Below are positions 1 to 10,757 of a stretch of 64,000 nucleotides of DNA, in pieces. The position numbers and the translations under genes were made by a program. Location: positions 13,268,001-13,332,000 of the forward strand of contig JBBCBC010000012.1 of NCBI GenBank assembly GCA_037126765.1, in the 5' to 3' direction. Source of the DNA: Stenogyne calaminthoides (Eukaryota; Streptophyta; Magnoliopsida; Lamiales; Lamiaceae). How positions within the stretch are numbered: position 1 is the stretch's first letter; every line of letters starts with the position of its first letter. Below the pieces are notes generated by a model. It did no database searches and was not told the DNA's origin. It was given only the letters and a program-made list of their open reading frames with translations.

Positions 1-784
1 AAAAGAAGTTATTCCAGTGCATCAGTTTTTCATCAAGTTGAACTCCATTATTAACATCGTTGGAGCCTCATGTAAGCGTAATGATCAATTAAAACTGCTC
101 ATGCATCAAATATATCTTACTTGCTTGAAACTGATGAGCTTGAAAGTGGAAAATGGCTTAATCAAATTGGTTCTTTACAAAGAGCTGACGATACTCGTGG
201 GAGTTCTCATTTGAAATCAATAAGTAGTCTGATGAAGATGTACAATGCATCATGTGAAGTTTTTTGATGGAGCCACTTATGCTCAACGAGGAGATGCAAA
301 TGCAGCTTATGAGGAGTTGACTTCTTTTGAATTTGTCTTTATTTTGCATCTTATGCAAATTAGAGATTTCAAATATGCTTTGTCAAGCTTTGCAACTTCA
401 GTCTCAAGACATTTTAAATGCAATGCATCTTGTATCCTCTATTAAGTCTCTTCTTGAAAAATTAAGAGACGATGCATGGGATGAGTTAGTTGTAGATGTC
501 AAATCCTTTTGTCAAAAGGTGAATCTTCTTGTGCCTGATTTTAATGCTAAATATGTTACAAGAAGAGGACGAGCTCGTCATCAACAAGATGAAATTACCA
601 TTGGATTTCATTACAAGAATTTCATTTTTAATTTGGTGATAGATTCTCAATTGCAAGAGTTGAATGTTAGATTCAATGACAATAAAGTGGAGTTGATTGT
701 TCTGAGCATGGCACTAGATCCAAGGGAAATGCATCTATCACTGAAGATTAATGACATTTGCAAGTTGGTAGAAAAGTTCTATCC
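1..784 (+). pseudogene. hAT transposase (ZMYM1/TTF-type zinc finger), C-terminal half, part 1
   Basis: Translation gives stretches typical of plant TTF-type zinc-finger proteins with a hAT dimerisation domain: a segment near 45-90 (VGASCKRNDQLK), LNQIGSLQRADDTR near 155-200, and a long open piece from 327 that ends EKFYP just before the inserted LTR. At least two frame changes occur (near 115 and near 250-330), and the usual Trp of the DTRWGSH motif is lost, so this copy cannot make a full transposase. Such proteins catalyse cut-and-paste transposition in the nucleus. The reading resumes at 2364. After removing the LTR and one duplication copy the next codon is TAA where relatives usually have Gln (KFYPQDF), consistent with C-to-T change. 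Confidence 0.8.
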
Positions 785-2358
785 TGTTGGGAAATTTAGA
801 GTTTTGATGAAAGTTCCAAAACACATGTAATAGGACCAGTCAGACCTGTTAGCTGACTGATGTTTTTAAATACCAGTTATAAGATGACCAGTTGATACTT
901 ATTGTATAGAACAACTGATGTATAAGATAGGTCACATATTGAGGGGGAACTCTATAGGTCAGATCTAAAGACCAGCTGAGAACAAAAGACCAGTTGAAGT
1001 CAGAAGGCCAGAAGGCAAGGGAAAGACAGAAGATCGGACGATCTGATAAAGTCAGATGATCAGAGTGAAATCATGAAGCTCAAATTCAGAAGACCTGAAG
1101 ATCAGGTGACTACCAGAAGATCAGACCAGAAGACCTACATCAGTTGAGTCTGCTAGTTGAGCTAAGACAACTGGCACCAGAAGACTCTATTAGGTAGACT
1201 GATCAGTTGTAACTGATCAGGTCAGCTCACACCAGGTGGTAACTGATGTTTCACCAAGTCATACGTTGTTGATCCGAACAAGAAGAATGTCAACTTTAGT
1301 TGGTAGAACAAACACTGAAAAATGTTTTTGTTAACCAATAAGAACAAGACACGTATGAACGGAGCCGACAATACGGGATTTGGTGCTGCTTGGTCAAACG
1401 GCTATAAAAGACAACTATCCATGCTTTCGGCCATGCCTTCCCTGAAGCACGTCACATCAAATCCTACATATCTACCAAATATAGCCATAAATTCAAATTG
1501 CTCTCCAACGGCTCTTTGATTTCGGGGTCTATAAATATGGGATTCCTCTTCAGAGTGAAAATATGGGAAATTATCAAGAAGCTCATACTATAGCCAAATT
1601 TCCGCACGTAGAACACAACCTTGAAGATTAATTTTTCTAAGTGTTCATCCCATAGTTCTTAGCACAGAAATCTTATCCTCTAGCTGTTAGGCTACTTAAA
1701 TGCTAGAATAGATTTCAAAGTTGGAACAAACAACAAATCTTACCCAAAACCCAAAGTTAGGTTAAGTTTGTTTAGCAAGATTTCAGACTAGGGTTTCTAG
1801 TTCTGATTTCTGGGATCGGTTGAGTGAGAGCTCTATAAATATCTGCTGGTGTAATGTGTCGGACTAACACAATAATCTAAATCCAGTTGGTTAAGTTGGT
1901 GCCCCTTGTGATAGGGAAGAGTGGACGTAGGACTGGTTGTCCGAACCACTATAAATCTTGTGTTCATTTACCTGATTGATTAATTGCTTTACACTATTGC
2001 ACACAACTTGATTAAATATGCATACATATTCTGAGTTAGGATCAGCTAGCACCAAGCTAATGATCTGATCTGATTGACTCCATAGTCATCTGATTGAAAA
2101 CAGCTTCGGAATCTGATTTGTTATAAACTGGTTTTCACACGGGTATAAACTAGCTTCCGCACAATCAGTTAAACTGATAGATACCAAACTGATTTGCCCT
2201 CAGGCGATCAGTAAGTTGGATATCATTCCAAACTGATTCACTTGCACTCTGATCAGGCAAACTGCAATCACACCTGATCTGCACGAAAAAGTTTTCAGAA
2301 GTCTATTCACCTCTCCCCTCTAGACTTCTGCCCTCACGAAACCCGTTCGGGACCTACA
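785..2358 (+). mobile_element. Solo LTR, SIRE/Maximus-like Copia family
   Basis: The 1,574-bp unit starts TGTTGGGAAATTTAGAG and ends GTTCGGGACCTACA. It is flanked by the perfect 5-bp duplication TATCC (780-784 and 2359-2363). The same sequence recurs as an LTR at 10758 (next to a polypurine tract) and as a solo LTR at 24873. No internal region lies between the two TATCC copies, so it is a product of LTR-LTR recombination. A TATAAATA box lies at 1530-1537. It interrupts the hAT transposase, so it is younger than that element. Confidence 0.93.
1530..1537 (+). promoter_or_regulatory. LTR TATA box
   Basis: TATAAATA lies about 745 bp inside the LTR and is conserved at the matching place in the two other copies (11478-11485 and 25614-25621). 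It is the likely core promoter at the U3/R border. The function is inferred from conservation and position. Confidence 0.55.
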
Positions 2359-2363
2359 TATCC

Positions 2364-2745
2364 ATAAGATTTTGATGAAGATATGTCAAAATTTAAAATG
2401 GAATTGGGTCATTGGGATCAAGTGCGAAAACTTCCTAATTTTAAGGCATTGACAACAATTTATGATTTATGTCAATGGTTGGAGAAGTCTAGGAGATCAA
2501 ACCACTACCTGTTGTTGTTTAGATAAGTAACACTTGTTCTCACACTTTCAGTTTCTACGGCTACTACGGAGTGATCCTTTTCTGCTATGAGCTTAATCAA
2601 GATTACACTTCGAAACAGAATGAAAGATGAATTTCTTACAAATTGTTTGTTAGTGTATATTGAGAAGCAAATTGCAAATTTTTTTTGTATTTACTCAATT
2701 ATAGATGATTTTCGTGATATGCAAGAGAGACGCTCAAAATTTTAA
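2364..2745 (+). pseudogene. hAT transposase part 2: hAT C-terminal dimerisation domain
   Basis: This continues the reading frame after the solo LTR. Recognisable stretches are LGHWDQVRKLPNFKALTTIY, then LVLTLSVSTATTERSFSAM, which is the hallmark of the hAT dimerisation region, then LRNRMKDEFLTNCLLVYIEK, ending at TAA 2743-2745. One stop (TAA near 2524) interrupts the segment just before VTLVLT. Together with part 1 it forms the 3' end of one transposase gene. It is a dead copy. Confidence 0.85.
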
Positions 2746-2858
2746 TAAAATGACATATTTATGTATTTTTAAATTATTTGAATTTTATTATCGAACTTTT
2801 ATTAATTTTTAAATTATACCATTGGCCCCCCCTCCTATAAATTCTAGCTCTGCCCCTG

Positions 2859-2941
2859 TTGATGAGGGGAAGAATTCTAGAAACCCTAATGGACATACCC
2901 AGGGGAAACGCGATAAAGCCCTAATCATCGTCAATCCTAAT
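2859..2941. other. Short unassigned spacer between hAT end and inverted LTR
   Basis: These 83 bp lie between the hAT terminus and the inverted LTR fragment. No coding or repeat signal is recognised. The last five bases before the LTR edge are CTAAT, which might be a target duplication without a visible partner. Confidence 0.4.
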
Positions 2942-3680
2942 TTTAGGTCCCGAACGGGTTTTGTGAGGGCAGAAGTCTAGAGGGGAGGGGTGAATAGACT
3001 TCTGAAAACTTTTTGTGCAGATCAGGTGTGATTGCAGTTAGCCTGATCAGAGTGCAAGTGAATCAGTTTGGACTGATATCCAACTTACTAATCGCCTGAA
3101 GGCAGATCAGTTCGGTGTCTATCAGTTTAACTGATTGTGCGGAAGCTAAGTTTTACCCGTGTGAAAAACCAGTTTTAATAAATCAGATTCCAAAGTCAGT
3201 CTTTCAACCAGTTGACTAAAGTGTCAAACTTGATCGGATCGAAGCTTGGTGCTAATGATCTTAACTTAGAATAAGTATGCAGACTTTTTAATTAAGTTGT
3301 GTGCGATTGTGTAAAAAAGCTTAAACAAAGCGGTAAATGCACACAAGATTTATAGTGGTTCGACAAACCCGGTCCCACATCCCACTCTTCCCTATCACAA
3401 GGGGCACCAACTAAACCAACTGGACTTAGATTATTGTGTTAGTCCAACACAGTACACCAACAGATATTTAAAGAGTTCTCACTCAACCGATCCCAGAAAT
3501 CAGAACTAGAAACCCTAGTTTGAAATCTTGCTAAACAACTTAACCTAACTTTGGGTTTTGGGTAAGATTGTTTTTGTTCCAACTTTGAAATCTTTCCTAA
3601 CTTTTGGGTTTTTAGTCTGAAATCTTGCTAAACAACTTAACCTAACTTTTGGGTTTTGGGTAAGATTGTTTTTGTTCCAA
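2942..3680 (-). mobile_element. Inverted, truncated SIRE-type LTR fragment
   Basis: The sequence is the reverse complement of the 3' part of the LTR found at 785 and 24873, beginning at the LTR's 3' edge (TAGGTCCCGAACGGG at 2944). It runs backward to roughly LTR position 940 and then abuts Copia RT-coding sequence on the opposite strand at about 3680. The last part is duplicated: the stretch around 3518-3595 recurs at about 3604-3680 (both contain AATCTTGCTAAACAACTTAA). The fusion of an inverted LTR to a plus-strand pol gene is a rearrangement, not a normal element edge. Confidence 0.85.
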
Positions 3681-5143
3681 CTCATCAAGACGTAATTGGC
3701 ACAAAGTGGGTATTCAAGAACAAGAGAGATGAGAAAAATATAATAACCAGGAATAAGGCAAGACTTGTTGCTAAGGGGTATTCACAATCAGAAGGAATTG
3801 ATTATGATGAGACCTTTGCACCAGTCGCTCGCCTAGAAGCCATTCGGCTGTTTCTGGCATATGCTTCCCACAGAGGGTTCACAGTGTATCAGATGGACGT
3901 AAAGAGTGCATTCTTAAACGGGGTACTAGCAGAGGAAGTTTATGTCTAACAACCTCCAGGCTTTGAAAAGGGCAACCAAGTGTATCGTTTAAGAAAAGCT
4001 CTTTATGGCCTGAAACAAGCTCCTCGAGCTTGGTATGATACACTCTCTCAGTTCTTGATAGACAGTGGTTTCACTAAAGGAACAGTGGATAGAACCTTAT
4101 TCAGAATAGAAGATGGAGAAGATATTCTGATGGTTCAGATTTACGTGGACGACATCATCTTCGGATCTCCCAACAAGAGTCTATGTGAAAGATTCAACAA
4201 GCTGATGCAAGGGAAGTTCGAGATGTCCATGATGGGTCAGATGAGTTACTTTCTGGGCCTACAAGTTAAGCAAAGTACAGAAGGGATATTCATCTACCAA
4301 GCAAAGTACACTAGGAGTTTACTGGCTAAGTTTGGAGTTCAAAACTGTAAGGAAGCCAGAATTCCTATGTTGACTGGATTCAAGATGGATCCAGATGAGG
4401 ATGGTCAGAAAACCAATCAGAAAGAATATAGGGCTCTCATTGGATCTCTACTATACCTGACTGCCAGCAGACCAGATATCACTTTTGCAGTAAGTGTATG
4501 TGCCAGATTTCAGGCAAATCCAATGCAAAGTCACCTAGAAGCAGCTAAGCGGATTCTTAAGTATCTGAAGGGGACAATAAACCTTGGTTTATTTTACCCA
4601 TCAGATGATAATCTAGAGCTTAGTGGGTATTCTGATTCTGATTATGGAGGTTGCAAAATTGACAGAAAGTCAACCTCAGGAACATGTCAGTTTTTAGGAA
4701 GTAAACTGATCTCGTGGTTTTCAAAGAAGCAGACATCAGTTGCGACATCTACTACTGAAGCAGAATATATGGCTGCAGGAAGCTGTTGCTCCCAACTGCT
4801 CTGGCTTAGTCAGCAGCTGAGGGATTATAACATTGTAGCTAAGAATGTACCTATATTCTGTGACAGTAATAGTGCTATTGCAGTCACTCAAAATCTTGTT
4901 CTACATACAAGATGCAAGCATGTGGATGTCAGACACCATTTTATAAGAGATCATGTTGAAAAGAAGAATATCAGAATGGAAAAGATTCATACTGATATAC
5001 AGAAAGCTGATATTCTAACCAAGCCACTAGCTGAGATCAGATTCAGAGAATTATGCAATGAGCTAGGGCTTCTGGATCTTGGAGAAAAAGCACCTAAAAT
5101 GTTTGATGGACTAATCTCCAAAACCAGCTGGTTAAGAGACTAA
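3681..5143 (+). pseudogene. Copia reverse transcriptase and RNase H, N-terminally truncated
   Basis: The reading begins inside the RT domain (HQDVIGTKWVFKNKRDE) and continues with KARLVAKGYSQ, YDETFAPVARLEAIR and QMDVKSAFLNG. The catalytic core IYVDDIIFG is near 4138-4164. It is followed by RNase H with the Copia signatures SGYSDSDYGG, RKSTSGTCQFLG and TTEAEYMAA, and ends ADILTKPL...LRD at 5143. One in-frame TAA (3947-3949) interrupts EEVYV/QPPGF and is one C-to-T step from CAA (Gln). The enzyme would copy element RNA into cDNA in cytoplasmic particles. Without gag, PR, IN and the RT N-terminus this copy is not autonomous. Confidence 0.93.
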
Positions 5144-7389
5144 CCAGGTTAAGAGGAATCAGTTGAGTTTGGTATCTCAACTGATCAGAAGATCAGTCAA
5201 GGAACTGATATGAGAAGGCGATCAGATTTACGGATTATCAGATTAAAGGAACTGATCAGATTAAAGAATTTTCAGATTAAAGGAACTGATCAGATTAAAG
5301 GATTATCTGATTAAATCAGATTGGTTATTTCACACTTTGTAAGTCGGTTAAGCTGATATTCAACAAGCAAGCATTCACAAGATTAAAGCTTACATCGCAT
5401 AAGAAAACAAGAAATTTACACAACAATGGAATAATAGAAATTTTCAATGATAAAGACCCGAAGGTCAGATTTACATTACAAGTTACAAGTACAAAAGGAC
5501 CCGGAGGTCAGTACATAAGCCATAAACCCTAAACCCTAAACCGAAAACCCTAAGCCTAACCCTAGAAGGGGGGGAGAGAGAGAGATTTTAAGATCTGATG
5601 CTCCCATTTTCCCCCACTTAACAGGGGTGAGAAAGGCTTTGAAATAATCCTAAAGCCACCCTCAGAGCTTCGGAGTTAGGAGCGAGAGCGGCGTTGAAAG
5701 GATTTCTAAGCCAGGAGCCCCTAGACCTGAAATCAATGGGCTCTCCAGCTGTTAAATGGGACACAAGTGCCAAGAAAGTGATCAAAAGATCATATGGGCA
5801 CATGTGTCACATGGAAAAATTGAGTTTGATATACGAAGATCAGCTATTGTCTGATCTAGACCGTGTACCAAACTCATGTTTTATATCAGACTGATTCTGT
5901 TGATGCTAATTCCGTCATCTCGATAGGCACACAAGGTGCATACGGTTAGGAGAAGTGTCTTCTCAGTTGCGATAGCAGATCCGCCGCCTCGGTGGTAGAG
6001 AAGCTTTGCAACAATTGTATGTGTAATCTTTGATGACGACGAAAGCAGTAATAAGGGACACACAGGGTTGATTTGAGAAGCTGAAATCATTGGAAAAGGG
6101 GTAAAGGTTTTTGCCAGAAGTTTCACCGGAAATACGGGTTCACCAGAATACATGATTTACAAAAAAGATAAGTATGGTGAATGGGTTATGTTGTGTAAAA
6201 CATTGGTCCAATTTATAGAGGTCAAGCAAGGGTGCAAATGCAAAATTGATTTCTCAAAGCCTCTTAGAGAAATTAGCACGCAGGGACAGCGTGTAGGAAA
6301 CACGCGACTGATAATTGGATAAATTTACGGCAATTTGACATCTCGAAGTATCCAGACTATTATTACAAATGTCAAATCATGCCGACTTAGGGAATCAAGA
6401 CTACTATTCAATTCTTCAAGAACTAAGTTTTGGCGGTAACACTTATCCCAAGAATTGGCTTGGTCTGAGTAGAATCAGATTAGGTCAACTGAAATCTGAT
6501 TAGATAAGACACTGATCAGATGAGGAAGATCAGTTGAGTATGATACCTCAACAAATCAGATATGACAGTCAATAAGAAATCAGAAATAACAGTTGAAGGG
6601 GGAACTTCAACTGACCTAGGAGGATCAGAAAAGGAAAATCAGACGCAAAGTGAAGCGGATCAGTTAAAAGGACAGTTGGGAAATTATAAGGATTAGGCAA
6701 AAAACTAAGATCAACAAGTGGAATCAACATCTACGAGTGGTATTGACTGATTACAATATCAGTCAACCAGATACGCTTTTCTATTTCCTTGTTTACTACT
6801 TACTTATCTAATATTATCTGATAATATTTGCCTTTACTGTACACTCTACTTTTGTGACGTCCATCCTGCAAAATATTTAATGCGGATGTGGGGTACTTGT
6901 ATTAATTGCCACAAAATGTGCTTTTAAATCCAATAGGCAATCGTACGTGCTTTTCCTGACCACACGATCAAAACCGCTCAATCTGGATCGTTTAACCTTT
7001 TCAAACGGTTGATCTTCTAATCTCGATTTTCCCTCCTCCATCTTATAAGTTTCATCAAAACCCTACCAGAGTTTTCTTATCCTAAAAAATCTTGCGATTT
7101 ATTCTCTGAAAACTCAAAATTACCTTTCTGCGATTCAAGTGTTTTCTTGCGATTCAAACTTATTTTCCGAAAAACAGAATCTGGTAATTTCTGGTTATTT
7201 GATGAATTTCTTTTCCAAAATCCATTGATCTCATAGATTATGTCTATATATGTTATCCTGTGATATGCCTTATCTTTTCTTGGTATCCGTATGTGTTCAT
7301 CGATTACTAGGCCTGTGAATAGGTCTGATAATCAATACATGATATCTTTATGATTATGCACAATTTTAATCGAGTCTATCTTGTTGTAG
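5144..7389 (+). other. Long spacer between pol and extra ORF of the SIRE-like element
   Basis: This 2.25-kb stretch has no sense-strand gene I recognise. Both ends (5160-5330 and 6450-6720) are strikingly rich in GATCAG/CTGATC-type words, like the LTR. Near 5241-5310 a block containing CAGATTAAAGGAACTGATC is repeated. A short telomere-like run (AAACCCT repeated, 5524-5560) and a G/GA tract (5568-5585) sit in the middle. The interval 5350-6220 looks like a separate unit, possibly on the minus strand (see 5881-6153). Confidence 0.5.
5881..6153 (-). CDS. Possible antisense ORF in retroelement spacer (90 aa, unknown)
   Basis: A 90-codon minus-strand frame starts at 6153. A TATA-like TATAAAT on the minus strand (6211-6217) lies about 60 bp upstream, a plausible promoter distance. 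The product begins MYSGEPVFPVKLLAKTFTPF, has Ser/Leu-rich stretches and no domain I can name. Antisense ORFs between pol and the 3' LTR are known in some plant LTR elements, chiefly Tat-type Ty3/gypsy. Whether this one is translated is unknown, and it may be chance. Confidence 0.25.
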   Translation of the reverse strand: MYSGEPVFPVKLLAKTFTPFPMISASQINPVCPLLLLSSSSKITHTIVAKLLYHRGGGSAIATEKTLLLTVCTLCAYRDDGISINRISLI

Positions 7390-10300
7390 ATGGCCACTCA
7401 CGGAATGGGAAAGATTATGTGCAACTATGCGGATCTGGCAACAAAAATTGTCGATGACAAATTTGTACAGTTTGGTGTTACGCGGGATCCAGAGTCAATG
7501 GAGGTGGAACAAATTCTGAAGAAGGGAGGTCTTGAAAAATTCTGTGCTGCTCACTGCAATCCAGTAATACAGTATGAAGCACTCGAATTCTTAAGGAATT
7601 TGAAGGTGGATACGGACAATCCTGGAGATGAACTGATTTCTTCAGTTAACGGAGAGGAGATCAGACTGTCGAATGCTGACATATCTCGTCTGTTCAGCTT
7701 GCCCAAAGGAAGAATCTCTCCTGCTCACTACAGGGAGAATGGAGATGAGCTGATTAGAAATGAACTCTTCAGAGAGGCTGACAAACACCAGACCGCAGGT
7801 TTTGTCAGACCTATGTTAAAAAGAAAATACCGACTGTTGTTTGACATACTGTCAAAAACAATCATGGGTATTTCGTTCAGCCCAGATGCTTTAACATCCG
7901 TAAAAATGTACAGCATGGCTGCGATAATCGATGAAGCCAAGAATATCAATTGGCATGGCTTCCTGAAGGCCATTCTGCTCCAAGAACATGAAAATTTTGG
8001 AGTTAATGATCGTAGGCAAGTCTATCTGAAGAAGAGAATCAACAATCTCAACAAGGTTGCAGTTATTCTGAAGGACAAAATGCCAAATGCCGAATGGGAT
8101 CAGAACGGACTGAAGTCCTACAAGGCCTTTTTCACAACCACATCTGCCATATATGGGCCACCTGATGATGATATGCGGCCCACCCCTCCAAAGGTGAAGA
8201 AAGGAAAGAACAAGGAGGCAGCCACGTCTACACCAGATGCTCCCCAAAAGAAGAAGAGGAAACTGGTAAAGGCTCAGGAGAAGAGGCCGAAGAAGGAAAA
8301 ATAGGCCACCATGACTCTATTTCTGGAAGACGAGTCAGATGAAGAAGGAGTGCCAGAGCAACCTGATGCGCCACAGAAATCAGCCGAAAAATCAGACAGG
8401 CAGGCTTCTCAAGTTGAGAGCTCGCCAGAACATTCTGAGGGAAGAGCAAGAGAAGAACGATCTCCTTCTCCTCAATCTCGAGCTGATTCACCACTCAGAC
8501 TTTTGGCTGCTGAGCATATTTCTCCTTCTCCTTCACCTGCCCGCGAACCTGAAAGTTCATCAGCTCGCGAACCAGAAAGATCACCTGCTGCAGAGCCGGA
8601 ATTAATTACTTCGACAACAGAACCTCTGTAGATTCAGCCAATCAGCCAACTTCCGCCTACTCAGACACCACCAGAACCCTCTACATCTCATCAACCGGAA
8701 TCTGGTCGATCTGAACAGATAATTCCTGAGTCCAGATCATCCAAGACCATCACCGGGAAAATGGTCAGAATGTAAATTGAACGAGATATTGATGAGCTGT
8801 ATCCAGAGCTGGTAGCCCATCCTGTTATACGAGAGGAAGTAATGGAGATCCTCACCTGGAAAGATCTCCGGTTAAAAAGCTTCTCAGATTTTATGATGAT
8901 TATAGAACAGATGGGAGGTGCTGATGAATTTGCAGATTTTGATTTCGACATGAAGAAATCTGCTCAAGTAGGATCACCAGTTGAGCTGATAACTGCTGAA
9001 TCGATCAAAGCTCTGATCCACAGGAAGCTGGGATTGACTGAACAAGGTGAACTGGAGCCTGCTGAAGAAACTCCTAAAGCAGATGATCCTATGAAGGATG
9101 TGGGAGCTGCCGATGATAGTGGAACTGGTGCTGCAGTTCATGACCAGCCACTGGAGGCGCAAACAACTGAAAATGATCAGGTGACGCCAAATATTCCTAC
9201 ATCTCACATCACCGCTGATCAACTTCAGGAGATCAGATCGGTTTTTAAAGATCTCCTGAAAGAAGAAGTTGAGGGAGTGTTGGCTAATCAACTTAGCAAC
9301 ACAATAGCTGATCAGAGGCAGATTGACCTCAAATAAATAACGGATCAATGGGAATTGACTATTTCCCAGATTGAGGCAATCAAAGATCAGTTCTCTCAAA
9401 CTGTGACCAACCTGACTGCTGAGTTTAAAAAGACAGTTGATGACAAGCTAGTCCAGGTTGATCAACAACAAGTTTCTCTTCTGATGGTCACTGAAAAGCT
9501 TGAAATGACTGAAGAGAAACTTGACAAACTCATTCTTACCCTCTCTACTGCCGTGGAATCTGTCAAGACTGAGCTGATCTCGAAGATTCAAAGTCTATCT
9601 GCTCAAGCTCAAGGTTTATCTGTTGAAGATCTTAACAAGGCCATATCAGTCAGCTTTGGATCTCTGACTTCCCACCTCACTGCTCTTTTTGATCAAACCA
9701 AAAAGGGGGAAGGACAGATTGAGAAACCAACTGACCCTATCAGAACAACAGAAGACCTGATTCAGACAGTTGAATCCTATGGCCAGAGACTAGACCATCT
9801 GGATCTTTTTGCTAACGAAATTTCAGAGAAGATGGAAAAGTAAAAGGCAAGAAAGTTAGCTGTGGGTGCTGGGACATCACAACTTGTACCAGTCACTCAG
9901 ACTAAGAAAGCCACAAGAAGCACAGCTAGCCAGATACAGGCCGATAAGAAATTGGCTGAGAAACTTTCCAAATAGCAGATTGCTGAAGAAGCCCGAATAA
10001 GTGAAGAAGAAAGAAGGGCAGAAAAATTGGCAGAGGCAGAAGATCTGAAAAAGAAATACAGATCGAGGGCAAAGAAAGGAAAAGTTGGAAAATCTGGACC
10101 AGAACCTCAGCTGCCAGCAAGAGTTGATGAGATCATTCCGAAAACTGCTGCACATGCTGATAGGTTTGAGGAATGGAATAAGATCAGAAGTGAATGGCTT
10201 CTGGATGCTTTTGTTCTAGATCTTGTTCCACAAGAAGAATCCCCAGATGCAGAATTCCTCAACTGGTTGGAAAACAAATATCCAGATTTTCTGAAGTATC

Positions 10301-10548
10301 TGGAAAATGAGGCCAAAATAATCAATGTAAAAATATCTCACCAAGAGTATGATGTGATGGATTACTCGAAGAAGGCAGATGGCTCATTTGACAGACTGGC
10401 ATTTCAAAGGTTCTATTTTGACGTCCTGAGCAAAGCACGCATAACTGATCCTCAGCAGATCAATGATGTCAAATGGAAACTATACCAGATTTTCAACATC
10501 CCTCAAGATCAAAGAGAAATGCCTGAAGGATACAAGCCAAGAGACTGA
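7390..10548 (+). pseudogene. Extra ORF of the SIRE-like element (env-position ORF), six in-frame stops
   Basis: One frame runs 1,052 codons from ATG 7390 to TGA 10546 without a frameshift. It is interrupted only by TAG 8302, TAG 8629, TAA 8773, TAA 9334, TAA 9841 and TAG 9973. In order the protein has a globular N-terminal part (about residues 1-260), a Lys-rich nuclear-signal-like stretch (KKKRKLVKAQEKRPKKEK, near 285-304), a Ser/Pro/Glu-rich linker (about 310-450), a central helical region, a predicted coiled coil (about 655-760, rich in EKL and DKL), a Lys-rich patch and a C-terminal globular part (about 890-1052). No transmembrane segment or signal peptide is evident, so an envelope role is not supported by sequence. 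Its place between RNase H and the 3' LTR matches the extra ORF of SIRE/Maximus elements. Function unknown. Confidence 0.75.
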
Positions 10549-10743
10549 AGAATCAGAAGACTACTTAGGATCAGCTGTTTTTAAACTCAAACTTTTCTGA
10601 TGTAATATGTAATCGACAAATCTAATGAAAGAAAAGTTTATTTTCTGATCCTAAGACAAAATCTCATTGTCTTCTGATTATGTGCTCTTTATTGTTTTAT
10701 ACTTATCAACTGTGCTTGGTTTCTCAAGTGTTTTGGTTTCATC

Positions 10744-10757
10744 AAAAAGGGGGAAAT
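10744..10757 (+). promoter_or_regulatory. Polypurine tract of SIRE-like element
   Basis: AAAAAGGGGGAAAT lies directly before the 3' LTR start TGTTGGG at 10758. It primes plus-strand DNA synthesis in LTR elements. The position and composition are diagnostic. Confidence 0.9.

Larger units (their letters stand above)
1..2858 (+). mobile_element. hAT-superfamily element, 3' part (left end outside window)
   Basis: The element enters from the left edge and ends at 2858 with TGCCCCTG, the reverse complement of a CAGGGGCA-type hAT terminus. The preceding bases, a C-run then CTATAAATTCTAGCTC, look like the rest of a terminal inverted repeat. A following 8-bp TTGATGAG (2859-2866) could be the target duplication, but the left copy is out of view. 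It carries the transposase remnant described separately and is split at 784/2359 by a solo LTR. The family call comes from the protein; the terminus supports it but is not proven. Confidence 0.75.

Noticed and set aside
5524..5560. Telomere-like AAACCCT run
   Set aside because: Only a few imperfect units inside a retroelement spacer, so it is not a telomere or clear interstitial telomeric array.
8311..8631. Separate SR-like or Ser/Pro-rich gene
   Set aside because: It lies in the same frame as the sequence before and after it and is the linker of the long retroelement ORF.
7390..10548. Nuclear code in which TAA/TAG encode Gln
   Set aside because: Tempting because every stop in this ORF is TAR. 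But the BAP31-like gene ends at TAG in the expected place, and plants use the standard code. C-to-T decay explains the pattern.
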